Source of the DNA: Denitrovibrio acetiphilus DSM 12809
GTDB lineage: Bacteria > Chrysiogenota > Deferribacteres > Deferribacterales > Geovibrionaceae
Length of the DNA stretch: 64,000 nucleotides
Direction: 5' to 3'
NCBI RefSeq assembly: GCF_000025725.1
Contig: NC_013943.1
Span: forward strand, 186,001-250,000
Within the stretch, counting starts at the first letter, position 1. Every line of letters begins with the position of its first letter. This document shows positions 52,461-62,864 of this stretch, piece after piece. Made by a program: the position numbers and the translations under genes. Under the pieces are notes generated by a model, which searched no databases, was not told where the DNA came from, and worked only from the letters and a program-made list of their open reading frames with translations.

Positions 52461-53240
52461 TTATAAAAAAAACTGCGGTTCTCTTCTCGCATGGCAATTC
52501 TGTACAAGCATTTCTATCCTCTCATTAATCTGAGGGGTGTCAATGTATCTAGCTTTTCTCGGGCAGACTTTAGCACACGCCATGCACATTATGCACAGGT
52601 CAGGGTTTGAGGTCACTTTTTCTGCTATGATCATCGCGCCTGTGGGACAGGCTTTTTTGCATGCACCGCAGATAATACACTTTTCATCATCAGTTTTTGG
52701 TGTTGCCCCCTTCGGGAGCGCCAGCTCCTTGTAAGGGACATTCCCGGGAACATCAGGAATATTCATGTCGCCCTTCTTGACTTTGGAAGCAATGCTTCTG
52801 CCGAAATCAAGAGCATGGGTATCATCCTCTGCGTCGGGTCTGCCTAAGGCTACGGGGTGCCCCGCATCCGCATATGAATGTTCGCCTATGAACGCCCCCG
52901 CTGCAACAGGGATAAAACCTTTATTTTTTAAAATAGACTTTAGCTCAACCAGTGCATCCTCAAACGCTCTGTTGCCGTAAACAACTACTGCTGCTGCCGG
53001 GACATCTGCCCCGGTGATATTTTTCATACGTTCAACGGCGTTCACCTGAACACGTCCGGCATAGACAGGGACACCAAAGAGAACTACTCCGTCGGTGATG
53101 TGAACTTCCGGTCTCGCTTCCGGCCGGGTCAGATCGTGCATTATTATTTCGTAGTCGGGAAAGCCTTTTGATATACTGAGGAGTATCTTTAGGGTGGTTC
53201 CTGTTGGTGAGAAATAGATTATGTGCAGTTTCTTCTTCAT
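52461..53240 (-). CDS. EFR1-type flavodoxin-ferredoxin fusion
   Basis: 259 residues. The N-terminal flavodoxin-like domain starts KLHIIYFSPTGTTLKILLSISKG (FMN phosphate loop SPTGTT) and continues to about 165. The C-terminus has two ferredoxin motifs, CIICGACKKACPTGA and CIMCMACAKVCPRKA. This arrangement defines the EFR1 ferrodoxin family of soluble one- or two-electron carriers. It is encoded on the minus strand together with two further redox genes. Confidence 0.88.
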   Translation of the reverse strand: MKKKLHIIYFSPTGTTLKILLSISKGFPDYEIIMHDLTRPEARPEVHITDGVVLFGVPVYAGRVQVNAVERMKNITGADVPAAAVVVYGNRAFEDALVELKSILKNKGFIPVAAGAFIGEHSYADAGHPVALGRPDAEDDTHALDFGRSIASKVKKGDMNIPDVPGNVPYKELALPKGATPKTDDEKCIICGACKKACPTGAMIIAEKVTSNPDLCIMCMACAKVCPRKARYIDTPQINERIEMLVQNCHARREPQFFL

Positions 53241-53429
53241 GTATAGGCTCCTGTGAGATTAGTTTTGCATCTATTTTATAAAACCCCACCACACTCCGCA
53301 AGGTTTATGACCAAAAGCGGCGTGGGGCAATTCTTCGAACAGCCTATGGTGAATTCCCCGTATGGGTTCTGATTTATAAGAAAGCGTCAGAAGAGGGTGT
53401 TTCAGCCTCTCCTGCGCTCAGTAAGATAC

Positions 53430-54047
53430 TTATTCTTTAACACCTGCTGGCGGTGCAGGGAACTGTTCCCCGGAAGTTTTTATTGATTTTCCCAACCAGT
53501 TGATAACCTGCCCCAGGTGATTCATGTTCCGCATTGCTTCATCATCTTTTAATACCTCACCCTCATTCAGAGCTACGCCTATGTTCCAGTAGATTGAACC
53601 GGGGACAATCATTGACGACATCAGAAACATGTGATTTATAGTGTCGTAAACGTGTGTTGCGCCGCCCCTCCGCACAGCCACAACAGCTGCGCCTATTTTA
53701 CCTTTAAGAAGATGACCATTTGCCTGAGAGACAAATCCGGTACGGTCTAAAAGCCCTTTCATCTCTGAGGTGACGTCTGTGAAATAGGTGGGAGAGCCCA
53801 GTATGACAGCATCTGCTGCAAAGATTTTCTCCAGACAATCATTTATACAGTCAGATTCTATTATGCACCGCTTATTTTTTCTTTCATAGCATTTGCCGCA
53901 TGCTAGGCAGCCTCTTACAGGCTTACCGCCTATTTTAACCAGTTCTGTTTCCCACCCTGCATCGTTGAGAGGGGACAGGACTTTATTAAGCATTGTTTCG
54001 GTGTTGCCGTTTTTGCGTGGACTGCCGCATATAGCTATAGCTTTCAT
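53430..54047 (-). CDS. Flavodoxin-family NAD(P)H-dependent oxidoreductase
   Basis: 205 residues. Begins MKAIAICGSPRKNGNTETML, the phosphate-binding loop of the NADPH-dependent FMN reductase/iron-sulfur flavoprotein group, and has CLACGKCYERKNKRCIIESDC, a compact cysteine cluster that could bind a [4Fe-4S]. It also shows AVILGSPTYFTDVTSEMKGLLDRTG. Exact reaction unknown; likely an FMN-dependent reductase. Confidence 0.85.
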   Translation of the reverse strand: MKAIAICGSPRKNGNTETMLNKVLSPLNDAGWETELVKIGGKPVRGCLACGKCYERKNKRCIIESDCINDCLEKIFAADAVILGSPTYFTDVTSEMKGLLDRTGFVSQANGHLLKGKIGAAVVAVRRGGATHVYDTINHMFLMSSMIVPGSIYWNIGVALNEGEVLKDDEAMRNMNHLGQVINWLGKSIKTSGEQFPAPPAGVKE

Positions 54048-54140
54048 TTTGCCTCCTTATCTTACAAACTTATATTGGCATAGATGTCATTATGTAGCAA
54101 TTTTCAAGTTGAATAATGCGGACTGGAAAACTTACAGTGT

Positions 54141-54174
54141 AAAACAAAAGGGCTGATCCAGTGAGGAACAGCCC
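54141..54174 (-). terminator. Terminator of the minus-strand ferredoxin gene
   Basis: On the minus strand GGGCTG, a 13-nt loop, CAGCCC, then TTTTGTTTT. Confidence 0.75.
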
Positions 54175-54182
54175 GTTTTGGA

Positions 54183-55472
54183 TTATTTTTGTTTTGCTTC
54201 GCTTTTTTCGATAAGTTTCAGCAGATATCTAGATTTGACCTGTTCGGTTGCCATCATGCGCTTTACAGGCGGGAGCTTGAGTATTGCGCCGATCACTGCT
54301 GCCAGAGCTCTGTGTGAAAAGAGTGCTCTGTTGTCAAATATCAGATGCTCTAGACCGCCTCTTTCAACAGCCATCATCACTACTTTATGTACACCTGTTT
54401 CCGGAGTGATGATGCGTTTTTCTCTGGTTTTTAGCTTGAGAGCGTCAGTTTTACACCCCCGCAGACAGACCCCGCAGCCCAGACATGTGCTTTCGTCAAG
54501 CTTTGCTAATTTTTTCTTAGGTTTTGCCGGATCATTTGCCGAGACCATAGCCATAGATTCAACAGGGCAAAGTTCTGCACATTTTCCGCATCCGGTACAT
54601 TTTGCAGCATCTATCTCCGGCAGGAAGAATGATGTGTGAACAGGGTTCATTATTCCGAATTTGCGGGCGGCAATCAGTGCTTCACAGCAGCAGCCGCAGC
54701 AGTTGCATATAAAGCTCACTTCTGTTTTACTGTTTTCGCCGAACTGAACGAGATTGTGCTCGTATGCTTTGTCGAGGAGGTCTGTACATTCGGCTGCATC
54801 GATCTGTCTTGCGTATCCGTGCCGGATGAGTGATGCGCCGACATTGTTAAAGGTCATGCATATGTCCATAGGGGCATCACATGCTTTGCCCATATGCTGC
54901 ATTTTATGGCGGCAGTAACACATGCTGACGCCGATGTGGCTTGCAGTTTTTATAACCTCTGTTGCCCTTTCATAGTCATACACGTACAGGTTGTTATCCT
55001 CGGAGAGGACGTCTTCATTGACAAAAACTCGTCCAAGCTGAGTTTCACCGTTTACGAAAAGATTTTTTATGAAGTCTTCCTCGACGTTCATGTATTGATA
55101 AAAGAGCTGACCGAGAAGGTGCTGGTCGATGTCGCCTCTTGTGCGCATCATGGAGAACTCGAAAAAACCTGCCATTGGAGGTGGCAGAACATACGTCATC
55201 TCACCGTTTTCAATAATGTCGATGATAAGTGCTCTGTCACAGAGAGCGTCAAGCTGTTTTCTTGCATCCAGCTCGCTCATCTTCCATATCTCTGCTGCTT
55301 CCTTTGCTTTGAAAGGCTTGATAGGTATTTGCGCTATCAGGGCAGCTTCTTTCTCTGTCATAAGTATGGATAAAATCTTAAAAAGTGTGTCTGAGGCGGG
55401 AGCTCCCTGCGGAAACCTGTTTAATCTTTCCGCAAGTTCACTGTAGCCTCTTTTTGCTGTTAGATGTGCCAT
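54183..55472 (-). CDS. 4Fe-4S dicluster protein with N-terminal winged-helix-like region
   Basis: 429 residues. Residues 35-110 (KAKEAAEIWKMSELDARKQLDALCDRALI) resemble a winged helix. A central CYCRHKMQHMGKACDAPMDIC stretch and the dense FICNCCGCCCEALIAARKFG supply further cysteines. The C-terminal third has CTGCGKCAELCPVES and CLGCGVCLRGCKTDA ferredoxin motifs. Proteins of this build are found in anaerobes and are usually annotated only as 4Fe-4S proteins. Function unknown; a cytoplasmic electron carrier or redox sensor is possible. Confidence 0.82.
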   Translation of the reverse strand: MAHLTAKRGYSELAERLNRFPQGAPASDTLFKILSILMTEKEAALIAQIPIKPFKAKEAAEIWKMSELDARKQLDALCDRALIIDIIENGEMTYVLPPPMAGFFEFSMMRTRGDIDQHLLGQLFYQYMNVEEDFIKNLFVNGETQLGRVFVNEDVLSEDNNLYVYDYERATEVIKTASHIGVSMCYCRHKMQHMGKACDAPMDICMTFNNVGASLIRHGYARQIDAAECTDLLDKAYEHNLVQFGENSKTEVSFICNCCGCCCEALIAARKFGIMNPVHTSFFLPEIDAAKCTGCGKCAELCPVESMAMVSANDPAKPKKKLAKLDESTCLGCGVCLRGCKTDALKLKTREKRIITPETGVHKVVMMAVERGGLEHLIFDNRALFSHRALAAVIGAILKLPPVKRMMATEQVKSRYLLKLIEKSEAKQK

Positions 55473-55611
55473 ATTTCAACCTCATTGTGGGTTTGAGTAT
55501 AACAAAAATAATTATATGAATGCTAATTAAAAATGAAAAAAAAGAAAATATGCTGCCTGTGTCGATTCAGCATTGTCTCTTTAGATTTAACATAAATTTA
55601 CAATAATTATG

Positions 55612-55655
55612 TTGACTTGGATCTGCTAAAGTCATTATATTGACCGTCGAGTCAA
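55612..55655 (+). promoter_or_regulatory. Promoter and operator of the tetR-RND operon
   Basis: TTGACT (55612-55617), 17-bp spacer, TTATAT (55635-55640), then an inverted repeat TTGAC (55640-55644) ... GTCAA (55651-55655) over the transcription start. This is the expected layout for autorepression by the TetR-type protein. Confidence 0.6.
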
Positions 55656-55691
55656 TTTTTTGAATATTATTATTATGGGTGATTAGAATTC

Positions 55692-56291
55692 ATGGACATT
55701 AAAACCAGAAAAAAAGAGATGATCTGCAATATGATTAAGAGCAACATGGTTGCTATTGTAATATCGCTTATTAATGAAGGTAAGCCTATTACTATGGAGG
55801 ATGTTGCAAACAGGTGCGGGGTTTCCAAAGGGACAATATATAATTATTTCAGCGACAGGAGGTCTCTGCTTGACCATGTACATGCAGAGATTATAAGACC
55901 TCTGAGGGAGATTGGAGAAGAGATTTTTAAAGGGGACATGATGCCTCTGGATAAAATACATGCATTTGTAAATGTAGTTATGGAGATGCCTGATTACGTT
56001 AAAGTATATTTCCGTTTTATAGGAAATGAGAGAACGGTGGCACAGGAGGAGCGGGAAAAATATGAGATGATAACTAAACCTCTATCAGAGATTTGTGCTG
56101 AAGGTATAAAAAGGGGCGAATTTATTAATGTACACCCCAGCATACTGGCAGAGATGATCAACGGGATAGTTGTGGGCACCTTGGGACTTGTGGCTGTTGC
56201 TGATTCTCAGCTGCCTGACAATGAAACAATGAACAAAGATTTTATAAAGCTTATTAATCAAATGGTCATTAAGGAGCGGAGTGATATATGA
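55692..56291 (+). CDS. TetR-family transcriptional regulator of the RND operon
   Basis: 199 residues. N-terminal helix-turn-helix TMEDVANRCGVSKGTIYNYFSDRRSLLDHV; the rest is a helical ligand-binding domain. The stop codon overlaps the ATG of the membrane-fusion gene (ATGA), so it is the first gene of the efflux operon. It is probably a repressor that responds to pump substrates. A related half-site (TGAC...GTCA) occurs in the pqi/let promoter at 32483-32504. Confidence 0.93.
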   Translation: MDIKTRKKEMICNMIKSNMVAIVISLINEGKPITMEDVANRCGVSKGTIYNYFSDRRSLLDHVHAEIIRPLREIGEEIFKGDMMPLDKIHAFVNVVMEMPDYVKVYFRFIGNERTVAQEEREKYEMITKPLSEICAEGIKRGEFINVHPSILAEMINGIVVGTLGLVAVADSQLPDNETMNKDFIKLINQMVIKERSDI

Positions 56292-57442
56292 AATTAAAAT
56301 TATTTGCAGGGATTATAGCTGTCGTGTTAGTGGCAGCAGGCGGTTACTATTATCTACACGCAACGGGGGCAGAGAAGGGTGCCCAGACGGAAGCACAGCA
56401 AAGTCAGCAGCGTCCGGCAACTCCTGTTGATGTCTATACTGTTCGGGCTCAGGATTTGTCTGTGTCTAAGGATCTTTCAGGCAGAACATCCTCTTTCCGG
56501 ATTGCTGAAATCAGACCTCAGGTCAGCGGTATTATCAAAGAAAGACTTTTCACAGAAGGGAGCGTTGTACAAAAAGGCGATCAGCTTTATCAGATAGACC
56601 CTGATACCTATGAAGCTGCTCTTGCCAGTGCGAATGCATCGCTTATGCAGGCAGAGGCATCTTTACTCGCTGCCAAGCCGAAAGCTGAAAGATATGCGGA
56701 GCTTGTGAAGGTAGGTGGTGTCAGCCAACAGGAGTTTGACGATGCAAAAGCAGCCTCCAAACAGGCAGAGGCATCTGTGGCTGTTGCAAAAGCAGCAGTA
56801 AAGACGGCTAGGATAAACCTTGAATACACTAAAGTATTCTCTCCTATATCCGGCAGAATAGGTAAATCAAGTGTAACGGAAGGTGCTCTTGTCACTGCTA
56901 ATCAGACGGCGGCTCTTGCTACTATACAGAACCTTGATCAGATATATGTGGATGTGAATCAGTCCAGTTCAGAGGTTCGCAGGCTCAAAACTGCGATGGC
57001 GGCTTCCGCAGTGAAACCGTCTGTTAAGCTTTATATTGAGGGTGATACAGAACCATATGCCTATGAAGGTGATTTTCAGTTTACAGATATTACTGTTGAT
57101 GAAACAACAGGTATGGTTAATCTCCGTATACTCTTTCCAAACCCCGAGATGGATCTTCTGCCTGGGCTCTTTGTGAAGGCACGGGTTAGCCAGGAAGTTA
57201 TCAAAGGAGCAATCCTCGTTCCTCAGAGGTCTGTGATGAGAAACCCTAACGGCAGTGTGTATGTTTGGGTTGCCGGAGCAGATAACAAAGTTGAGGTTAG
57301 AAATATTGAAATAGCCGATGCTTATGAAGATAAGTGGATAGTTCAGAATGGTATTAAAGACGGCGACAGAGTGCTTGTTAACGGTTTCCAGAAAACCGGT
57401 CCCGGAGCAGTTGTGTCTCCTACAGAAGTTACATCTAACTAA
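56288..57442 (+). CDS. acrA: RND efflux membrane-fusion (periplasmic adaptor) protein
   Basis: 384 residues, AcrA/MexA type. N-terminal membrane anchor (3-24) without a lipobox, biotinyl-lipoyl halves around EIRPQVSGIIKERLFTEGSVVQKGDQLYQID and FSPISGRIGKSSVTEGALV, an alpha-hairpin coiled coil between them, and a beta-barrel ending PGLFVKARV. It links the inner-membrane pump to the outer-membrane channel. Confidence 0.93.
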   Translation: MKLKLFAGIIAVVLVAAGGYYYLHATGAEKGAQTEAQQSQQRPATPVDVYTVRAQDLSVSKDLSGRTSSFRIAEIRPQVSGIIKERLFTEGSVVQKGDQLYQIDPDTYEAALASANASLMQAEASLLAAKPKAERYAELVKVGGVSQQEFDDAKAASKQAEASVAVAKAAVKTARINLEYTKVFSPISGRIGKSSVTEGALVTANQTAALATIQNLDQIYVDVNQSSSEVRRLKTAMAASAVKPSVKLYIEGDTEPYAYEGDFQFTDITVDETTGMVNLRILFPNPEMDLLPGLFVKARVSQEVIKGAILVPQRSVMRNPNGSVYVWVAGADNKVEVRNIEIADAYEDKWIVQNGIKDGDRVLVNGFQKTGPGAVVSPTEVTSN

Positions 57443-57470
57443 TTACATCAGAAAATAGGATAAAAATAGT

Positions 57471-60400
57471 ATGTCCAGATTTTTTATAGAAAGACCCGTT
57501 TTTTCATGGGTCATAGCAATTATAATTATGCTTGCGGGGGTGTTTGCTATCGAGACACTGCCGATAGAGCAATATCCGAAAATTGCACCCCCTAGTGTTG
57601 TTATCAACGCTTCTTACCCGGGTGCATCTGCCGAGACCTTGGAAAACAGTGTAACACAGGTTATCGAACAGAACCTCACAGGTATCGATAATATGCGCTA
57701 CTTTTCTGCCTCCAGTGACTCCTCGGGTAATATGAGCATTACAGTTACGTTCGAGCAGGAAGCTGACCCTGATATTGCGCAGGTTCAGGTTCAGAACAAG
57801 GTGCAGGGGATACTCTCTTCTCTGCCTCAGATTGTTCAGCAGAACGGTGTGACTGTTAATAAATCATCCAGTGGTTTTTTGTTGCTTGTAGGACTTTATT
57901 CAGAAGACGGAAGCATGAATCAGTATGACATCGGTGACTATATTAACAGTAATATGGTTGACCCGATCAGCCGTGTTGTCGGTGTTGGTGATGTTACTGT
58001 CTTCGGACAGGAATATTCTATGCGTATCTGGCTTAATCCGGAAAAGATGCATAGTTACGGAGTTACAGCATCGGATGTTATTTCCGCAGTGGAATCTCAG
58101 AACGCTGATATTGCTGCCGGACAACTTGGGGGAACACCCTCTGTTAAAGGGCAGCAGCTAAACGCAACGATAACCGCTCAGACAAAACTAAGCTCTATTG
58201 AAGAGTTTGAGAATATATTACTGAAGGTGAATACAGACGGTTCCAAACTTCTGCTGAAGGACGTTGCTACAATGGAGCTTGGTGCAGAGAGCTATGATAT
58301 TGTCTCACGTTTTAACGGCAGACCGGCATCAGGGGTGGCTGTGAGTCTTGCATCCGGTGCAAATGCTCTTGATACGGCTGATCATGTTAAAGAAAAGGTT
58401 GAAGAACTTGCCAAATACATGCCTGACGGGCTTAAATATGTATACCCGTATGATACAACTCCATTTGTGAAGATATCCATCGAGGAAGTTGTAAAAACTC
58501 TGCTTGAGGCCATTGTCCTTGTGTTTCTGGTTATGTTTCTGTTTTTACAGAATTTCAGAGCTACACTTATTCCCACTATTGCGGTTCCTGTCGTACTTCT
58601 CGGTACGTTCGGTGTTCTTTCCGCATTTGGCTTCAGCATAAATACTCTGACAATGTTTGCTATGGTTCTTGCTGTCGGTCTTTTGGTGGATGACGCTATT
58701 GTTGTTGTGGAGAACGTTGAAAGGCTTATGAGCGAGGAAGGACTTCCTCCTAAAGAGGCTACGAAGAAATCTATGGATCAGATCACAGGAGCACTCATAG
58801 GTATTGCGCTTGTGCTATCCGCGGTTTTCGTGCCTATGGCTTTTTTCAGCGGTTCTACAGGAGTAATTTACCGTCAGTTTTCCATTACTATTGTTTCAGC
58901 GATGGCTCTGTCGGTGCTTGTTGCTATTATCCTGACTCCTGCATTGTGTTCCACACTGCTTAAACCTGTGGAGAAGGGGCATCAGGAGCGCACTAAAGGC
59001 TTTTTCGGGTGGTTTAACAGAAACTTCAACAAGAGCAGAGATCTGTACAAGAAGAGTGTGGGATATGTTGCAGCAAGAGCAGTTAGATTCATTCTGCTTT
59101 ACGGTGTTATCCTTGCAGCAATGATATTTATGTTTACCAAGATTCCTACATCCTTCCTCCCTGACGAAGACCAGGGGATTATGATGCTGATGCTCAACTC
59201 GCCTGCTGGTTCCACTATGGAGCGCACCAGATCGAATATGGAAGATGTTGAGGAATACTTTCTGACTCAGGAGAAGGATAATATTATAAGTATCTTTACC
59301 GTAACAGGCTTCAGCTTTGCCGGACAAGGGCAGAATACTGGTCTTGGGTTTGTCAAACTGAAAGACTGGGAAGAGAGACCAAATCCTGATCAGTCGGTGC
59401 AGTCCATCTCATCAAGAGCGACACAAAGACTGTGGGCAATGAAGGATGCTATGGTATTCGTTACCTATCCCCCTGCGATAACAGAGCTGGGCAGGTCTTC
59501 TGGTTTCAACATGCAGATACTTGACAGAGGAGGGCAGGGACACGAGGTTCTTGTGGAAGCAAAGCAGGAACTTTTGCAGAAAGCGAGGCAGAATCCAAAA
59601 CTGACCAATATACGTTTCAATGGTCTTGAAGATGTACCCCAGTATAAGCTTGACCTTGATATAGAAAAGGCCAAGTCGCTCGGAATATCTGTTGCGGATA
59701 TAATACAAACGCTTGGTGCTGCATGGGGGTCAGAGTATATTAACGACTTCACTTACGGCGGCAGGATTAAAAAGGTTTATGTTCAGGGTGCGGCTCCATA
59801 CAGGATGCTCCCTGAAGATATTAATAAATGGTATATCAAAAACAGCAGCGGTGAGATGGTTTCTTTTGAAGCTTTTTCTAAAGGATACTGGAAATATGGT
59901 CCGCCGCAGCTTGCACGTTTCAACGGTGTCTCTTCAATGGAGATTCAGGGTGGACCTGTTCAGGGAGTTTCATCCGGTGAAGCGATGGATATTATGGCGC
60001 AGCTAGTAGAGGAGCTTCCCGGCGACGATATCGACCTTGCATGGTCCGGTATATCATATGAGGAGCGTGCAGCCGGCTCACAGACAACGCTTCTGTACGC
60101 TTTGTCGCTGCTTATAGTATTTTTGTGTCTTGCGGCACTTTATGAGAGCTGGTCGATACCGTTTGCTGTTATCCTGATCGTACCACTTGGTATTGTCGGT
60201 GCTGTGGCTGCGACATTGATCTTTAAGATGTCTAACGACGTTTACTTTCAGGTTGGGTTGCTGACAACTATCGGTCTGGCATCAAAGAACGCCATTTTGA
60301 TTGTTGAATTCGCAAAATCTCTTTATGAGAAAGGTCACGGACTTGTTGCTTCAGCGATGATGGCAGCACAGCAGAGGCTTCGACCTATCATTATGACATC

Positions 60401-60620
60401 TATGGCGTTTATCCTTGGTGTTACACCGCTGGCGACTTCATCCGGTGCGGGTTCTGCAAGCCAGAACGCTATTGGTATAGGTGTTATCGGTGGTATGTTT
60501 ACAGCGACATTCCTTGCTATACTGTTTGTACCGATGTTCTTTATTCTTATAGAAAATATGTTTGGCAAGAAGAAGAGCGAAATAAGGAAAACACGCAAAG
60601 GGGTGCGTAATGATAAATAA
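57471..60620 (+). CDS. acrB: RND multidrug efflux pump, inner-membrane transporter
   Basis: 1049 residues, exactly the AcrB size. It starts [24 protein letters not shown] and keeps the TM4 proton-relay pair in [20 protein letters not shown] and the late [15 protein letters not shown] segment. Two large periplasmic loops follow TM1 and TM7. HAE1-family drug/proton antiporter; substrate range cannot be read. The last 11 nt overlap the outer-membrane channel gene. Confidence 0.95.
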   Translation: MSRFFIERPVFSWVIAIIIMLAGVFAIETLPIEQYPKIAPPSVVINASYPGASAETLENSVTQVIEQNLTGIDNMRYFSASSDSSGNMSITVTFEQEADPDIAQVQVQNKVQGILSSLPQIVQQNGVTVNKSSSGFLLLVGLYSEDGSMNQYDIGDYINSNMVDPISRVVGVGDVTVFGQEYSMRIWLNPEKMHSYGVTASDVISAVESQNADIAAGQLGGTPSVKGQQLNATITAQTKLSSIEEFENILLKVNTDGSKLLLKDVATMELGAESYDIVSRFNGRPASGVAVSLASGANALDTADHVKEKVEELAKYMPDGLKYVYPYDTTPFVKISIEEVVKTLLEAIVLVFLVMFLFLQNFRATLIPTIAVPVVLLGTFGVLSAFGFSINTLTMFAMVLAVGLLVDDAIVVVENVERLMSEEGLPPKEATKKSMDQITGALIGIALVLSAVFVPMAFFSGSTGVIYRQFSITIVSAMALSVLVAIILTPALCSTLLKPVEKGHQERTKGFFGWFNRNFNKSRDLYKKSVGYVAARAVRFILLYGVILAAMIFMFTKIPTSFLPDEDQGIMMLMLNSPAGSTMERTRSNMEDVEEYFLTQEKDNIISIFTVTGFSFAGQGQNTGLGFVKLKDWEERPNPDQSVQSISSRATQRLWAMKDAMVFVTYPPAITELGRSSGFNMQILDRGGQGHEVLVEAKQELLQKARQNPKLTNIRFNGLEDVPQYKLDLDIEKAKSLGISVADIIQTLGAAWGSEYINDFTYGGRIKKVYVQGAAPYRMLPEDINKWYIKNSSGEMVSFEAFSKGYWKYGPPQLARFNGVSSMEIQGGPVQGVSSGEAMDIMAQLVEELPGDDIDLAWSGISYEERAAGSQTTLLYALSLLIVFLCLAALYESWSIPFAVILIVPLGIVGAVAATLIFKMSNDVYFQVGLLTTIGLASKNAILIVEFAKSLYEKGHGLVASAMMAAQQRLRPIIMTSMAFILGVTPLATSSGAGSASQNAIGIGVIGGMFTATFLAILFVPMFFILIENMFGKKKSEIRKTRKGVRNDK

Positions 60621-62016
60621 ACTTATAACGGCAGCATTGCTTTGTATAGCAGTTGCAAGCTGTTCTATGATGCCGGAATATAACCGTCCGGACGTACAGC
60701 TTAACAAAAGCTGGTCAAAAGACGGCAAATATGCTTTGAACAGCGAAGAGGAGAATCCTGCTTCCATAGGCTGGGAAGATTATTTTGAGTCTTCTGTGCT
60801 TAAAAGGATAATCTCCAGAACCCTTAAAAATAACTTTGATATGCGCCTCGCTGTGCTGAATATAGATGCAGCAAAGGCCGCATACAGAATACAGAAGTCA
60901 GAGCTTCTGCCCACTGTATCAGCAAAAGGCGCGGCTTCACGTGAGAGCGTTCCGGCAGACCTGAGCAGTACAGGTAATTCTGTTACCAGCTCAACCTTCT
61001 CTGCTAACCTTGGGGTGACTGCCTATGAGCTGGATTTTTTCGGCAGGGTCAGAAGCCTTAATCAGAAAGCGCTGGAGGCATATTTTGCTACTCAGGAAGC
61101 AAAAACCAGCACCCAGATAGCTCTCATAGCTGAGACAGCATCAGCTTATCTTGAATATATGGCTGATAAAGAGATGCTGAAACTTTCGAAAAAGAACTAT
61201 GACTCGTATAAAGAAACATATGAGCTTGTGAAACGTACATTCGAACTTGGAGATGCAACACAGCTGGAAGTCGCTCAGGCTGAGTCCGCTTATCAGAGTG
61301 CAAAATCCAACGTTGCACAGTACACAAGAGAAGTGGCACAGGATATTAATGCTATGAACCTGCTTGCAGGCGGAAATGTTGAAGACCTGCTTGATGATTC
61401 TGAAAGTATTGAAAGCTTGAGGTTTCTTGGTAACCTGCCTGAGGGTGTGCCCTCAACTGTTTTGCTGAACAGACCGGATATACAGAGTGCTGAGCATTCA
61501 CTGAAAGCTGCAAACGCAGACATAGGTGCTGCCAGAGCTGCGCTTTATCCGACAATAAGCCTGACAGGTGCTTTCGGTGTTGCGAGTAATGAGCTGGATA
61601 ATATTTTAGACAGCGGTGCAAGGTATGCATGGAATTTCACTCCGTCAGTGAGTATACCTATATTTAACCGAGGAGCTCTCAAGGCGAGTCTTGAGACAGC
61701 AAAAGTTAAAGAGAAGATTGCCGCAACTGAGTATGAAAAGGCTTTGCAGACGGCATTTAGAGAAGTTGCAGATCAGCTTGCAGCGAGAAGCACTTATAAG
61801 GAACAGCTTGATGCTCAGGAAGCACTGCTGAAGAGCACAAAAAAAGCATATGATCTTTCTCTGAAAAGATACGAGAATGGCGTGAACAGCTATCTTACGG
61901 TGCTTGATTCGCAGAGGTCACTGGTGTCTGCACAACAAACTGTTGTTGCCACACGTCAGGCATATATGACCAACCTTGTAACTTTATATAAAGTACTTGG
62001 CGGTGGTCAGATATAA
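60610..62016 (+). CDS. Outer-membrane efflux lipoprotein, OprM/NodT family
   Basis: 468 residues. Lipoprotein signal with VASC at 15-18 (acylated Cys18), then [17 protein letters not shown], the OprM-type opening. Two repeats of the TolC fold follow; [36 protein letters not shown] and [23 protein letters not shown] are the characteristic segments. It forms the exit duct of the tripartite pump. Translationally coupled to acrB. Confidence 0.95.
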   Translation: MINKLITAALLCIAVASCSMMPEYNRPDVQLNKSWSKDGKYALNSEEENPASIGWEDYFESSVLKRIISRTLKNNFDMRLAVLNIDAAKAAYRIQKSELLPTVSAKGAASRESVPADLSSTGNSVTSSTFSANLGVTAYELDFFGRVRSLNQKALEAYFATQEAKTSTQIALIAETASAYLEYMADKEMLKLSKKNYDSYKETYELVKRTFELGDATQLEVAQAESAYQSAKSNVAQYTREVAQDINAMNLLAGGNVEDLLDDSESIESLRFLGNLPEGVPSTVLLNRPDIQSAEHSLKAANADIGAARAALYPTISLTGAFGVASNELDNILDSGARYAWNFTPSVSIPIFNRGALKASLETAKVKEKIAATEYEKALQTAFREVADQLAARSTYKEQLDAQEALLKSTKKAYDLSLKRYENGVNSYLTVLDSQRSLVSAQQTVVATRQAYMTNLVTLYKVLGGGQI

Positions 62017-62046
62017 AAACTGCGTCGTAATATAATATAATCACAG

Positions 62047-62076
62047 GGCTCTGCATTATGGTGCAGAGCCTTTTTT
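62047..62076 (+). terminator. Terminator of the RND operon
   Basis: GGCTCTGC (62047-62054), 8-nt loop, GCAGAGCC (62063-62070), T6. Confidence 0.9.
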
Positions 62077-62089
62077 ATGAGTGGATGTG

Positions 62090-62554
62090 TTAGATCATAT
62101 AGTCGAATGAGTTGCTGGATGTTTGTCTGGCCTTTTCAGTTTCGCCGATCATGTCTGCCAGAGTGTTTGAAGATAATACGTCTGCCAATCGTTCGGAAAT
62201 CTTTGTCAGGATAAGTCTGGTTCCGCAAAGTTCATAATCCCTGCACTGGTCGCATTTTTTCTCGCCTGTTTCATGGACTGCGCAGGGGATCAGTGCGATA
62301 TTACCTTCCAAAGCCGAGATTATATCTTTCAGGTTTATCTCATTTGGAGCTAACGCCAGTTTATAGCCTCCCCCTTTGCCTATCCTGCTGGTCAGGAACC
62401 CTTCGTTTTTGAGCGTGAGCAGTATTGTTTCCAGAAATTTTTTTGGTATTCCTTCATTTTCAGCTATGACAGAAATCATAACGTTTCCTTGATTGTGACT
62501 TTCTGCAAGATATTGAAGAGCTTTGAGTGCATAAACAGTTTTCATAGAAAACAT
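62090..62554 (-). CDS. Rrf2-family transcriptional regulator
   Basis: 154 residues. Winged helix with IAENEGIPKKFLETILLTLKNEGFLTSRIGKGGGYKLA, the Rrf2 signature. Downstream, CAVHETGEKKCDQCRDYELCG gives four cysteines that may hold an Fe-S cluster, as in IscR, NsrR or RsrR. The target is unknown; no isc, suf or nitric-oxide gene is next to it. The start is ambiguous between 62554 and the Met three codons later (62545). A run of nine C on the plus strand lies just upstream. Confidence 0.88.
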   Translation of the reverse strand: MFSMKTVYALKALQYLAESHNQGNVMISVIAENEGIPKKFLETILLTLKNEGFLTSRIGKGGGYKLALAPNEINLKDIISALEGNIALIPCAVHETGEKKCDQCRDYELCGTRLILTKISERLADVLSSNTLADMIGETEKARQTSSNSFDYMI

Positions 62555-62562
62555 GGCTGATC

Positions 62563-62575
62563 CCCCCCCCTCCGT
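62563..62575 (-). promoter_or_regulatory. Homopolymer G9 tract between Shine-Dalgarno-like GGAGG and the Rrf2 start
   Basis: Plus-strand C9 at 62563-62571. On the minus strand GGAGG runs into the tract, which ends 8 nt before the ATG at 62554. Length changes would shift the ribosome-binding distance. Confidence 0.45.
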
Positions 62576-62864
62576 TTTTTGTAAAAAAGGATATCTAAAT
62601 GCTCGGTTGTTCAGCCGAAGATAGACAAACCTATTGAATAATCCTATATAACTATAGATGTACTAGAGAATATTTCAACCAAAATTTTGACAAGTACAAT
62701 CAGGTATGAAAATACTTATTGCCTACTGTTTAGCCGGATAAAAATCTCGGGTGATGATTAAGCCGGAAGAGTATAGCATTTCAATTTATGAGAAAAAGCG
62801 GGAGCTGGGAAGGCAAAAGAGAATAAAACAACTGACAGCAATATGATTGGCTGTTTTCGCACTT
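62576..62864. other. Intergenic region between the Rrf2 and SIMPL-protein genes
   Basis: About 290 bp without coding potential or clear structure; it should contain the Rrf2 promoter. Confidence 0.4.
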
